Shown here one piece after another: positions 24,713 to 32,768 of a DNA stretch of 42,186 bases; within the stretch, counting starts at the first letter, position 1, and each line of letters starts with the position of its first letter. A program made the translations under genes and the position numbers. The stretch covers positions 75,001-117,186 of the forward strand of contig CACDJC010000001.1 in NCBI GenBank assembly GCA_902552475.1, in the 5' to 3' direction. Source of the DNA: an uncultured Pelagibacteraceae bacterium (GTDB lineage Bacteria > Pseudomonadota > Alphaproteobacteria > Pelagibacterales > Pelagibacteraceae). A model generated the notes under the pieces. The model searched no databases and was not told the origin of the DNA. It saw only the letters and a program-made list of their open reading frames with translations.

Positions 24713-25639
24713 TTAAATATTTTTTCTTAAAAATTTTGCTATTCCAGAACCATCTAAATTATAATATTTATATAATTCTTCAACTTCTCCACTTTGAGTA
24801 AAATCATTAAGACCATGTAAACAGAAAGGTTTTTTTATATTGTATTTAGATATAATTTCTAACATAGCACTTCCCAACCCTCCATTGATAGAGTGATCTT
24901 CAACACTGAATAACCTTTTTGTTTTGGAAATAATTTTTAAAATTTTTGATTTATTTAATGGTTTTATTGAAGGAATATTTACTACACCAATTTTATACAT
25001 ATTTTTTAATAAATTTGAGGCATCCAGACATCTTTCAACCATATTTCCAGAGGTAAAAATAACTCCATCTTTCATATCATTTTTTACTATATAAGGTTTT
25101 CCTTCAACAAATTTATAATTTTTATTATATATTTCCTTATTTGCTTGCCTTGATATTCTTATATAGCTTGGTACTTTAAGTTTAATACAATGATAAAGAA
25201 TAGCTGCTGTTTCAATTGGCGAAGCAGGCTGAAATATCTTTATGTTTGGAATTGATCTCATCACTGAAATGTCCTGAAGCCCTGCCTGCGTAGGACCATC
25301 AGGGCCAATTAGACCACCATGAGTCCCAACAAGAATTGCTGGTGCATTGTTGAAACCAATTGAGACTCTTATTTCAATGTTTTTTCCAGATAAAAAAGAT
25401 CCAAAGCTTGCTACTACAGGTTTTAGACCAGACATAGCCAAACCTGAGGCAATTCCAATTGCATTTGCCTCAGCAATACCAGTTTCAATGAATCTTTCTG
25501 GAATCTCTTTTTTAAATATTGATAATTTTGTTGCTGATTTTAAATCAGGGGAGATAGCAAAAATTTTTTTATTTTTTTTTGCAAATTTAACCAAGACTTC
25601 TCCAAAGACATCCCTTATTGCTTTATTTTTTTTTGACAT
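24713..25639 (-). CDS. Transketolase C-terminal subunit (Pyr and C domains)
   Basis: 308 residues. The pyrimidine-binding domain has RFIETGIAEANAIGIASGLA (its Glu activates ThDP), and then THGGLIGPDGPTQAGLQDI; the C domain begins near GVIFTSGNMVE. The split form resembles archaeal and cluster-encoded transketolases with two chains. It overlaps the N-terminal subunit's end by 17 bp, so the chains are made in balance. Transketolases move a C2 ketol unit between sugar phosphates. In a surface-sugar locus this points to building a higher-carbon ketose. The downstream KdsC-like phosphatase supports that. Confidence 0.88.
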   Translation of the reverse strand: MSKKNKAIRDVFGEVLVKFAKKNKKIFAISPDLKSATKLSIFKKEIPERFIETGIAEANAIGIASGLAMSGLKPVVASFGSFLSGKNIEIRVSIGFNNAPAILVGTHGGLIGPDGPTQAGLQDISVMRSIPNIKIFQPASPIETAAILYHCIKLKVPSYIRISRQANKEIYNKNYKFVEGKPYIVKNDMKDGVIFTSGNMVERCLDASNLLKNMYKIGVVNIPSIKPLNKSKILKIISKTKRLFSVEDHSINGGLGSAMLEIISKYNIKKPFCLHGLNDFTQSGEVEELYKYYNLDGSGIAKFLRKNI

Positions 25640-26414
25640 TTAACTCCTCTAATGCTTTCAAATAAAAATTTCTAGTTATTTTAGCAGAATGCCAATGTCC
25701 CGAATTTTCCATAAATGAAATTCCCTTCCCTTTAATTGTATCAGCAATGATTACAGATGGTTTTTTTGTTTTTTTTACTTTATTAATTGTTTTGTCTAGA
25801 TTATTCAAATTATGGCCATTTGTTCTAAAAACTTTGAATCCAAAACTTTTCCATTTTTCTTCAATCATCGGCATAGGCAAGGTTTTTGAGATTAAATCTT
25901 CATTTTGAAACTTGTTATAATCGACAATTATAATTAGTTTTTTTAGATAATTCGAATTTAGAAACATTAATGATTCCCAAATTTGTCCTTCTTGCAATTC
26001 ACCATCACCAAGAACACAATATACATATCCTTTTTTCTTCAGATATTCCTTTGCCATTGCATATCCAATTGCAATAGATAGTCCTTGTCCAAGTGCACCA
26101 GTACTGGCATCAATTTTTTTAAAATTTCTTTTATCTGGATGACCTTGAGCTTTTGAATTTATTTTTCTTAAATTATTAAAGTTTTTATTATCTAGTTCTT
26201 TAAAAAATCTCATAACTGCGTATTGTCCAGGTACCCCATGACCTTTTGATAAAATCAATTTGAAATTTTTTTCATTACGATAAATATAATATAAAATTTC
26301 TATTAAAGACAAAGAGCTTCCTGGATGACCAGATCCTGCATTATATAGAGATTTTATTAATAAAGACCTTATCTTTAGACAGTTGTTATTTTGAATTACT
26401 AATTTTTTTGACAT
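25623..26414 (-). CDS. Transketolase N-terminal subunit (ThDP-binding domain)
   Basis: 263 residues. GSGHPGSSLS (27-36) has the proton-relay His30, SKGHG (56-60) and DASTGALGQGLS (102-113) are family hallmarks, and the ThDP-Mg motif runs from GDGELQEG (136-143) to Asn167. The C-terminal half is the next gene downstream on the same strand. Its start faces the GMC oxidoreductase across a 32-bp divergent gap, so the minus-strand cassette GT-C/phosphatase/transketolase starts here. Together with its partner it should form a heterotetramer or larger complex in the cytoplasm. Confidence 0.9.
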   Translation of the reverse strand: MSKKLVIQNNNCLKIRSLLIKSLYNAGSGHPGSSLSLIEILYYIYRNEKNFKLILSKGHGVPGQYAVMRFFKELDNKNFNNLRKINSKAQGHPDKRNFKKIDASTGALGQGLSIAIGYAMAKEYLKKKGYVYCVLGDGELQEGQIWESLMFLNSNYLKKLIIIVDYNKFQNEDLISKTLPMPMIEEKWKSFGFKVFRTNGHNLNNLDKTINKVKKTKKPSVIIADTIKGKGISFMENSGHWHSAKITRNFYLKALEELNVKKK

Positions 26415-26446
26415 GATTTATTTTTCAAACTAAAGATAGTTTATAA

Positions 26447-28069
26447 ATGATTTTTCAATCTAGTAATAGAGATTTATTAGAAAATAGAGAATCAATAATT
26501 AATTCTGATATTTCTATAGTTGGTGCGGGCCCAGCAGGTATAACTTTAGCCAAAGAATTATCAAAAAAAAACTCTATTAAAATTTCAATTATTGAAAGTG
26601 GAGATTTAAGTTTTAATTTAAAAAGACAAAAACTAAATTTAGGAAACTGTATTGACTTTGGAAATTATCCTCATGAAAATTATTCAATTACTCATGCCAG
26701 AATAAGACAATTTGGAGGAACATCTAATGTTTGGGCTGGTTGGAGCGGACCTTTAGAAGAAGAGGATTTTTTTCAGAAAAATTGGATTGAAGAATCAGGT
26801 TGGCCAATTTCTTACAATGATCTTAAACCATATTATGAACAATCTCAGTCTATTTTAAATCTTTCAAAATTTATTTACGATGAAAGTGTATTTAAATATT
26901 ATCCAAAATATCTTTCTAAAAATTATTTAAAAGATTTTAAGAATATTTTTTGGCAATTTAGTGATCCACCGGTAAAATTTAACCATAAATATTTTGAATA
27001 TTTTAAAACGAAAGAAAATATCAACTTATTTTTAAATCATACTATTACAGATTTAGTAAAAGTAGAAAATAATATTACAGAGATTATTTGTTATAAAAAT
27101 AATAAAGAAATAAAATTTAGATCAAAATATTTTGTTTTAGCAACTGGAGCAATTGAAAATGCTTCAATTTTGTTAAATTTTCAAAAAAAAAATTCTCAAG
27201 CTAATTATAATAATAAAAATATTGGAAAATATTTTATGGAGCATCCACACTGTACAATTGGTTATGGTTACACAAAAAATAAAAATTTTATATCGTGTTA
27301 TTCTAAACAAAAATTAAAAGAGCTTGACAATGTTAAATTTTTATCAGGTATAGTAATTCCTAAAGAAGTTCAAAAAAAAAATAATATAACAAATTGTGTA
27401 TCAGTTTTATTACCAAATAATTTTCTTGAAATTCAATCTGCAGTAATTTTAAGATATAATTTTGCACTTAAAGCAATAAATTTAAATTTAGTAAATTTTA
27501 CTTTTCAAATAATTAAAGATACGAAAAAAATTTTTTTAAGCTTATTTGAGTTTTTTAAAAATTTCATTAGAGGCAAGAAAAAATTTTATATTATCTCAAG
27601 AATAGAACAAGTTCCAAATAGTAAAAGTAAAGTTTATTTGTCTGAAAATAAAAATGAGTTTGGAAATTATTTACCTGTACTAGATTGGAATATGAAAAAA
27701 CAGGACTTAGAAACACTATTTGTCAATTTTAATGAAATTAAGTCAAAAATAGAAAATAATAAATTAGCAGAAATTTATCCTTTTGATTTTATAAAAAAAA
27801 TAGAGACTATAAAAAATGACACTACAGTTAAGGAATGGAATAAGATCTTAAAAAAAGAAGTTTTTGGAGTTGGTCATCATATGGGCACAACAAGAATGGG
27901 ATTAGATAAAGATTTTTCTGTAGTTGATAAAAACCTCAAGGTTCACGAAATAGACAATTTGTATTGTGCTGGTAGCTCTGTTTTTCCAACTTGTGGCTTC
28001 ATAAATCCTACATTAACTATTGTTGCACTATCCTTAAGATTAGCAGATCATCTAGAAAAAAAAAATTAA
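26447..28069 (+). CDS. GMC-family FAD-dependent oxidoreductase
   Basis: 540 residues. The FAD motif GAGPAG is at 26-31 after a VDI-like strand; FGGTSNVWAGW is the second GMC signature region, followed by FILATGAIEN-like VLATGAIENAS; the C-terminal HHMGTTRMG and CAGSSVFPTCGFINPTLTIVALSL hold the catalytic His and Asn region. GMC enzymes oxidise an alcohol to a carbonyl (glucose, choline or sugar lactone substrates). It sits 32 bp from the divergent transketolase start and 1 bp before the asparagine synthase gene; probably it oxidises a hydroxyl of a sugar built in this region, which is inferred from context. Confidence 0.87.
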   Translation: MIFQSSNRDLLENRESIINSDISIVGAGPAGITLAKELSKKNSIKISIIESGDLSFNLKRQKLNLGNCIDFGNYPHENYSITHARIRQFGGTSNVWAGWSGPLEEEDFFQKNWIEESGWPISYNDLKPYYEQSQSILNLSKFIYDESVFKYYPKYLSKNYLKDFKNIFWQFSDPPVKFNHKYFEYFKTKENINLFLNHTITDLVKVENNITEIICYKNNKEIKFRSKYFVLATGAIENASILLNFQKKNSQANYNNKNIGKYFMEHPHCTIGYGYTKNKNFISCYSKQKLKELDNVKFLSGIVIPKEVQKKNNITNCVSVLLPNNFLEIQSAVILRYNFALKAINLNLVNFTFQIIKDTKKIFLSLFEFFKNFIRGKKKFYIISRIEQVPNSKSKVYLSENKNEFGNYLPVLDWNMKKQDLETLFVNFNEIKSKIENNKLAEIYPFDFIKKIETIKNDTTVKEWNKILKKEVFGVGHHMGTTRMGLDKDFSVVDKNLKVHEIDNLYCAGSSVFPTCGFINPTLTIVALSLRLADHLEKKN

Positions 28070-28070
28070 T

Positions 28071-29942
28071 ATGTGTGGAATTGCTGGAATTATTGGAAAT
28101 AAGGAACCCGATAAAGATATTTTGAAAAAATTATTGTTTTCAATTTCACACAGAGGGCCGGACCATAGTGGTTTTTTTTATGATAATAAATTTATTTTTG
28201 GCATGAATAGGCTTTCTATAATAGATTTAGAAAGTGGCAATCAACCAATACAAACAGAGAATGGAAGGTATGTTATTATATTCAATGGAGAAATATATAA
28301 TTATAAAGAATTAAAAAAAGATATAGGATCCAGATATTCTTTTAAAACACAATCTGATACTGAAGTTATATTAGCTGGATACAGTTTATCTGGTTCAAAT
28401 TTTTTTAATAAACTTAATGGTATTTATGCAATAGCTATATGGGACAAAGTTAAAAAAAAACTAACTTTATCAAGAGATATTAGGGGTGTTAAACCTCTAT
28501 ATTACGGAAAAAAAGATAGTTTCATTTATTTCTCCTCAGAAATAAAAAGTTTTATAAATTCTAATATATTTAATGAGGTTGATAACTATTCTTTGCAACA
28601 ATTTTTGTCAGCTGGGTACATCTTCAATAACAGTTCATCTCTAAAAGATGTCAATCAGCTTTATCCTGGAGAAACAATTGAAATAATTGAAAACAATATT
28701 GTGAATTCATTTCAAAGAAATCAAAAAGTTTTTGATGATAAAAATAAAAATGAAATTAAAGATGTTCCTAAATTTGTTAGAAATAAAATCGTTGAAGCTG
28801 TTGAAAGACAATTAGTTTCAGATGTTCCAGTTGGTTTGCTTCTTTCATCTGGAATAGATTCAATGTCAATATTGGCTAGTATTAAATTATTAAATAAATT
28901 AGATCAAACAAATACATATACGGCCTATTATCCAAGCAAGGAATTTTCTGAAAATACTTTAGTTGAAAAATTAGCAAAAAAGTGGAAATTTAAAAATTAT
29001 TCTGTAAAAATTTCACCAGAAGATGTTAATGATAATTTAGATGGAATATTTAAAACATTTGATAATTTAGATTTTATTCCTGTTTCTGCAATCAAATATA
29101 TATTGTCTAATTTTTCAGACAAAAAAAATAAAGTTTTGTTGAGTGGTGCAGGTGGAGATGAGATTTTTTGCAGTTATGCTACTCACTTGGCCTCTTATTA
29201 TAGACAAAAAATTAATCCAATAAATTTCTCCTTTTTAAAAAATTTTACTCATTTTTTTGAAAAACAAAAATTTGATGGATCTCATCTTAGCTTTTCAGAA
29301 AAAATTTTAAGATTTATAAATGGTTCCTCAGCACATAAAAAATATTATCACTTAGCATGGAGATATATTTTTAGTATAAATGAATTGCAAGAGTTTAGTT
29401 TTATTAAAGAATTAAATTTTGAAAATATATATAAAAATCAAATTTTATATCACGACTTATTTGAAGATAAAAATAAGTTAAACTTTTATAGTAATTTAGA
29501 TATAAACACCTGGTTGGTAGATCATGCTTTAAAATTATGGGACAAAGCTGGAATGAGTAACTCAATAGAAATTAGAGTCCCATTCTTAGATTTGAAATTA
29601 TTGGAAGAATTAAATCAAATTTCTTCGTCTTCTAGAGTAGGAAAAATTGGAAGTAAACAATTATTAAGAGATAGTTTTAAAGATTTGTTGCCATCAGAAG
29701 TTTATAGAATGCAAAAAAAAGGATTTACAGTTCCTGTAAATGATTGGTTAAACTATCCAAAAATTAATAATAAAATGAGAGACTTAACTTATTCTTTGCC
29801 CAAAGAATTTATTAATCAAACTTTTTTAGATAAATTGTGGAATGATTTTGAAAATTCAAATGGAAATCAAACTTATAAACTATGGATTTTAGGTTGTTTG
29901 TCAGGTTGGCTGGATTCTAATAAATTAAGTTTGAATGTATAG
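28071..29942 (+). CDS. asnB: Asparagine synthase (glutamine-hydrolysing) family amidotransferase
   Basis: 623 residues, full AsnB length. The N-terminal nucleophile Cys2 (MCGIAGI), the RGPD motif and NGEIYNY are class II glutaminase features. The synthetase domain has the PP-loop LLSSGIDSM (259-264 core; SSGIDS where SGGxDS is common) and GAGGDEIFCSY. The family adds ammonia from glutamine to a carboxylate activated as an acyl-AMP. In surface-sugar loci such proteins often amidate uronic acids rather than aspartate, so the symbol describes the family, not a proven function. It is 1 bp after the GMC gene and followed by a 24-bp gap. Confidence 0.9.
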   Translation: MCGIAGIIGNKEPDKDILKKLLFSISHRGPDHSGFFYDNKFIFGMNRLSIIDLESGNQPIQTENGRYVIIFNGEIYNYKELKKDIGSRYSFKTQSDTEVILAGYSLSGSNFFNKLNGIYAIAIWDKVKKKLTLSRDIRGVKPLYYGKKDSFIYFSSEIKSFINSNIFNEVDNYSLQQFLSAGYIFNNSSSLKDVNQLYPGETIEIIENNIVNSFQRNQKVFDDKNKNEIKDVPKFVRNKIVEAVERQLVSDVPVGLLLSSGIDSMSILASIKLLNKLDQTNTYTAYYPSKEFSENTLVEKLAKKWKFKNYSVKISPEDVNDNLDGIFKTFDNLDFIPVSAIKYILSNFSDKKNKVLLSGAGGDEIFCSYATHLASYYRQKINPINFSFLKNFTHFFEKQKFDGSHLSFSEKILRFINGSSAHKKYYHLAWRYIFSINELQEFSFIKELNFENIYKNQILYHDLFEDKNKLNFYSNLDINTWLVDHALKLWDKAGMSNSIEIRVPFLDLKLLEELNQISSSSRVGKIGSKQLLRDSFKDLLPSEVYRMQKKGFTVPVNDWLNYPKINNKMRDLTYSLPKEFINQTFLDKLWNDFENSNGNQTYKLWILGCLSGWLDSNKLSLNV

Positions 29943-29966
29943 AAAATTTAATATATTAAAATTGAT

Positions 29967-30431
29967 ATGTCTAAAGTTGAAAATATCAACAAAGTTAAAA
30001 AAGTAAATAAACCGTGGGGTTATGAATTATGGTTGGCTTCAGATCATAACGATTCAAAATATGCACTAAAAGAAATTTTTATTAAATCACCTCATGCATC
30101 AAGTGTACAGTTTCATGAAATTAAAGAAGAAACAAACTATGTATTATCTGGAGAAGGGGAACTATTATTGTCTTCAAAGCCAATAGACATAGATAGATTT
30201 AAAAAAAATGAATACTCTAAAGATGAACTAAAAAAAATTGTTGAAAATCTAAATGTACACAATCTCTCAGCTGGTTCTGTATTTCATGTCAAACCAGGAT
30301 TTGTGCATAGGGTTATTTCAACAAATGACCTTAAAATGGTAGAAAGTTCAACGCTTCATCTAGACGATGTGTTTAGAATTTCTGATGAAAGTGGAAGAGG
30401 GCACGGCAAAATAGACTCTGAACACAAGTAA
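29967..30431 (+). CDS. Cupin-fold protein, mannose-6-phosphate isomerase type II C-terminal-like
   Basis: 154 residues. KPWGYELW (15-22) opens the domain as in the cupin part of ManC-like bifunctional enzymes. Metal-ligand candidates are His50 and Glu55 in FHEIKEETNYVLSGEG and His114 in VKPGFVHRV. It could isomerise a hexose phosphate or act as an epimerase or binding cupin; the type II PMI partner nucleotidyltransferase domain is not fused, but a different nucleotidyltransferase fusion starts 6 bp after the stop. Likely co-transcribed with asparagine synthase and that fusion. Confidence 0.82.
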   Translation: MSKVENINKVKKVNKPWGYELWLASDHNDSKYALKEIFIKSPHASSVQFHEIKEETNYVLSGEGELLLSSKPIDIDRFKKNEYSKDELKKIVENLNVHNLSAGSVFHVKPGFVHRVISTNDLKMVESSTLHLDDVFRISDESGRGHGKIDSEHK

Positions 30432-30437
30432 ATTTTG

Positions 30438-32039
30438 ATGCATTATAAAGTTTGCATTACTGCAGCTGGGATTGGATCTAGAATATCTAAAATTTCTAGT
30501 ATAAATAAAGCATTGTTGCCAGTTGGATTTGAAAGCATACTTACAAAAATTATAAATAAATTTTCTAAAAAAATCGAAATTGTAATAGCAGTTGGGCATC
30601 AAAAAGAAAAAATAATTGATTTTTTAAAAATAAGTCACAAGGATAGAAAAATCAAAATAGTAGAAGTTGACAATTATGACAAAGCTGGAAGTGGCCCAGG
30701 ATACTCAATGTTGAAATGCAGCAAACATCTTCAATGTCCATTTATATTTGTTGCCTGTGACACACTAATTACTGGTAAAATTCCTGAACCTAATAAAAAT
30801 TGGATAGGCATTTCAAGTGTTGAGGATCCAGAAAATTTTTTGGTCGTAGAAAAAGAAAAAAATTATGTCAAAAGATTTTTTGATAAAAAAAGTAAAAATT
30901 TTCTATATTGGAATGGATATAAAAATTCGAATTGTAATTGTTTTATTGGTTTAGCAGGTGTTAAAAACTATAAAACTTTTTGGGAGTCACTAAAAAAAAA
31001 TAAGTCTTTAAACGATGGAGAACTCCAGGTTTCAAATGGATTAGATGGTCTTAGAAAAAAAAAGATAATATGCAAAAGATTTAAATGGTTTGATACAGGA
31101 AATGAGTTTAATTATATCAAAACGTTAAATTTTTTCAGTAAAAACTATATTTTACCAAAACCTGACGAATATTTCTATAAAGAAAAAAATTTAGTAATAA
31201 AATATTTTAAAAATGAAAAAAAATCCCTAGGTAGATTTGAGAGGAGCAAATATTTAAAAAATTTAACTCCAAAACTTATAAATAAAAAATCTAAAAATTT
31301 TATTAGCTACAGACATATTAGTGGAAATCTATTATCTAATGTGAACAATATAAATATTTTTAAAAATTTTTTATCATTTTGTGATAAAAATTTATGGAAT
31401 GAAAATTATAAAAAGTTCCATTATAAAAATGAATTAAAAAAATTAAGTTCTGCATGTAATTATTTTTATAAAAAAAAAACTTACCAAAGAGTAAATGAAT
31501 ATTTTGATAAATATAATCAAATAGATACATCATCAATTATAAATAATATTAAAATTCCAAAGACTTCCGAATTATTAAACAAAATAAATTGGAAGAATTT
31601 TTCAACTCCCCACCCAGTTCTGTTTCATGGTGATCTTCAACCTGAAAATATAATATATACAAAAAATAATAAATTTTATTTAATTGATTGGCGAGAAGAT
31701 TTTGGTGGGTTAAAAATTTTAGGAGATTTATATTATGATCTTGCAAAATTACATCATGCTTTAATTGTTAATGGTCAAATAATTAGAGATAATAAATTTA
31801 AAGTAAATATCAAAAATGATAGAATAACTGTAAAAATTAAAAAAAGATCAAATTTAATCAAATTCTTAAATGAGTTAGAAAACTTTGTTAAAAAAAAAAA
31901 TTGGAATGTTGAAAAACTAAGAATAATGAGTTCATTAATTTACTTAAATATTGCGTCTTTACATCATTATCCTTATTCAGAATTTTTATATAATTTTGGT
32001 AGGTATAATTTATTTAAAGCTTTGAAAAATGATAGATAA
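30438..32039 (+). CDS. Nucleotidyltransferase-choline/aminoglycoside-kinase-like fusion (LicC+LicA-like)
   Basis: 533 residues from the ATG at 30438 (a TTG one codon upstream is not needed). Residues 1 to about 235 are a GT-A-type nucleotidyltransferase: AAGIGSR (9-15), NKALLPVG with Lys24, and ACDTLI around 106-111. Residues about 240-533 look like a choline kinase/APH phosphotransferase: FHGDLQPENII (396-406) is the Brenner-type catalytic loop, and LIDWRED (Asp417) is the metal site (DFG-equivalent). In LicA/LicC the two activities phosphorylate choline and form CDP-choline; here one chain could activate a phosphorylated alcohol, amine or sugar. It overlaps the next gene by 11 bp. Fold calls are firm; substrate inferred. 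Confidence 0.83.
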   Translation: MHYKVCITAAGIGSRISKISSINKALLPVGFESILTKIINKFSKKIEIVIAVGHQKEKIIDFLKISHKDRKIKIVEVDNYDKAGSGPGYSMLKCSKHLQCPFIFVACDTLITGKIPEPNKNWIGISSVEDPENFLVVEKEKNYVKRFFDKKSKNFLYWNGYKNSNCNCFIGLAGVKNYKTFWESLKKNKSLNDGELQVSNGLDGLRKKKIICKRFKWFDTGNEFNYIKTLNFFSKNYILPKPDEYFYKEKNLVIKYFKNEKKSLGRFERSKYLKNLTPKLINKKSKNFISYRHISGNLLSNVNNINIFKNFLSFCDKNLWNENYKKFHYKNELKKLSSACNYFYKKKTYQRVNEYFDKYNQIDTSSIINNIKIPKTSELLNKINWKNFSTPHPVLFHGDLQPENIIYTKNNKFYLIDWREDFGGLKILGDLYYDLAKLHHALIVNGQIIRDNKFKVNIKNDRITVKIKKRSNLIKFLNELENFVKKKNWNVEKLRIMSSLIYLNIASLHHYPYSEFLYNFGRYNLFKALKNDR

Positions 32040-32763
32040 AAATACAAAAATTTTTTTTTCTGTAGCATCTAATCCGGGAAACAAAGGTTCTAAATTTTAT
32101 AATAATTATTTTAAAAGAAATAAAATTAATGCAATTTATATCCCCCTAAAACTATCGAATAATTTTATAGAAACTTTAGAATTTTTTAAAAAAATTGGAG
32201 TGAAAGGTTGTAGTGTATCAATGCCATTTAAGAAACAAGCATGGAAATTGGTAAAAAAAAAATCTTTTTTTTTAAATAAAATAAAATCAATAAACACAAT
32301 ATTATTTAATAATAAAACAACATATGGATATTCGACAGATTTTTATGCAGTGAGAAAGGTAATACAGTTAAACAATATCCGAAAATTTAAATCAATAATC
32401 ATTGTTGGAACAGGCTCAATGGGAAAAATTTTTTATAAAATTTTAAATAATAAAAATAACAAAATTTTTTTTGTTAGTAGAAAACCAAAATATAAAAATC
32501 AATTAAAATTAAGCAAAACACATAAAATTAAATTTGATGTTTTGATTAATGCATCACCTTTAGGAATGATTGGTTTTCAGCGATTTCCAATAAAAAATTT
32601 TAATTTTTCAAATTGTAAAAAAATTATTGATGTCGTAGCATATCCAGAAATCACAAATTTATTTAAATTTGCAAATAAAAAAAAAATTGAATTTACTAGT
32701 GGTGAAATACTTGCAAAATTACAAGCTGAAAAGCAACTCGAGATATATAAAAAAGTTTTATAA
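32029..32763 (+). CDS. Shikimate dehydrogenase-like oxidoreductase, probably repurposed
   Basis: 244 residues, slightly short for AroE. GCSVSMPFKK (60-69) carries the catalytic Lys68, YSTDFYAV (101-108) with Asp104 corresponds to the N-T-D region, and IIVGTGSMGKIF is the NADP Rossmann loop; INASPLGM and the GEILAKLQAEKQ helix also match AroE. The N-terminal substrate Ser pair (S-K-S-P in AroE) is replaced by NPGNKGSK, and the Asn of the NTD motif is Ser. Shikimate binding is therefore doubtful; a related cyclitol or keto-sugar is more likely. It overlaps the fusion gene and is 5 bp before the carbamoyltransferase. Confidence 0.82.
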   Translation: MIDKNTKIFFSVASNPGNKGSKFYNNYFKRNKINAIYIPLKLSNNFIETLEFFKKIGVKGCSVSMPFKKQAWKLVKKKSFFLNKIKSINTILFNNKTTYGYSTDFYAVRKVIQLNNIRKFKSIIIVGTGSMGKIFYKILNNKNNKIFFVSRKPKYKNQLKLSKTHKIKFDVLINASPLGMIGFQRFPIKNFNFSNCKKIIDVVAYPEITNLFKFANKKKIEFTSGEILAKLQAEKQLEIYKKVL

Positions 32764-32768
32764 TTAAA

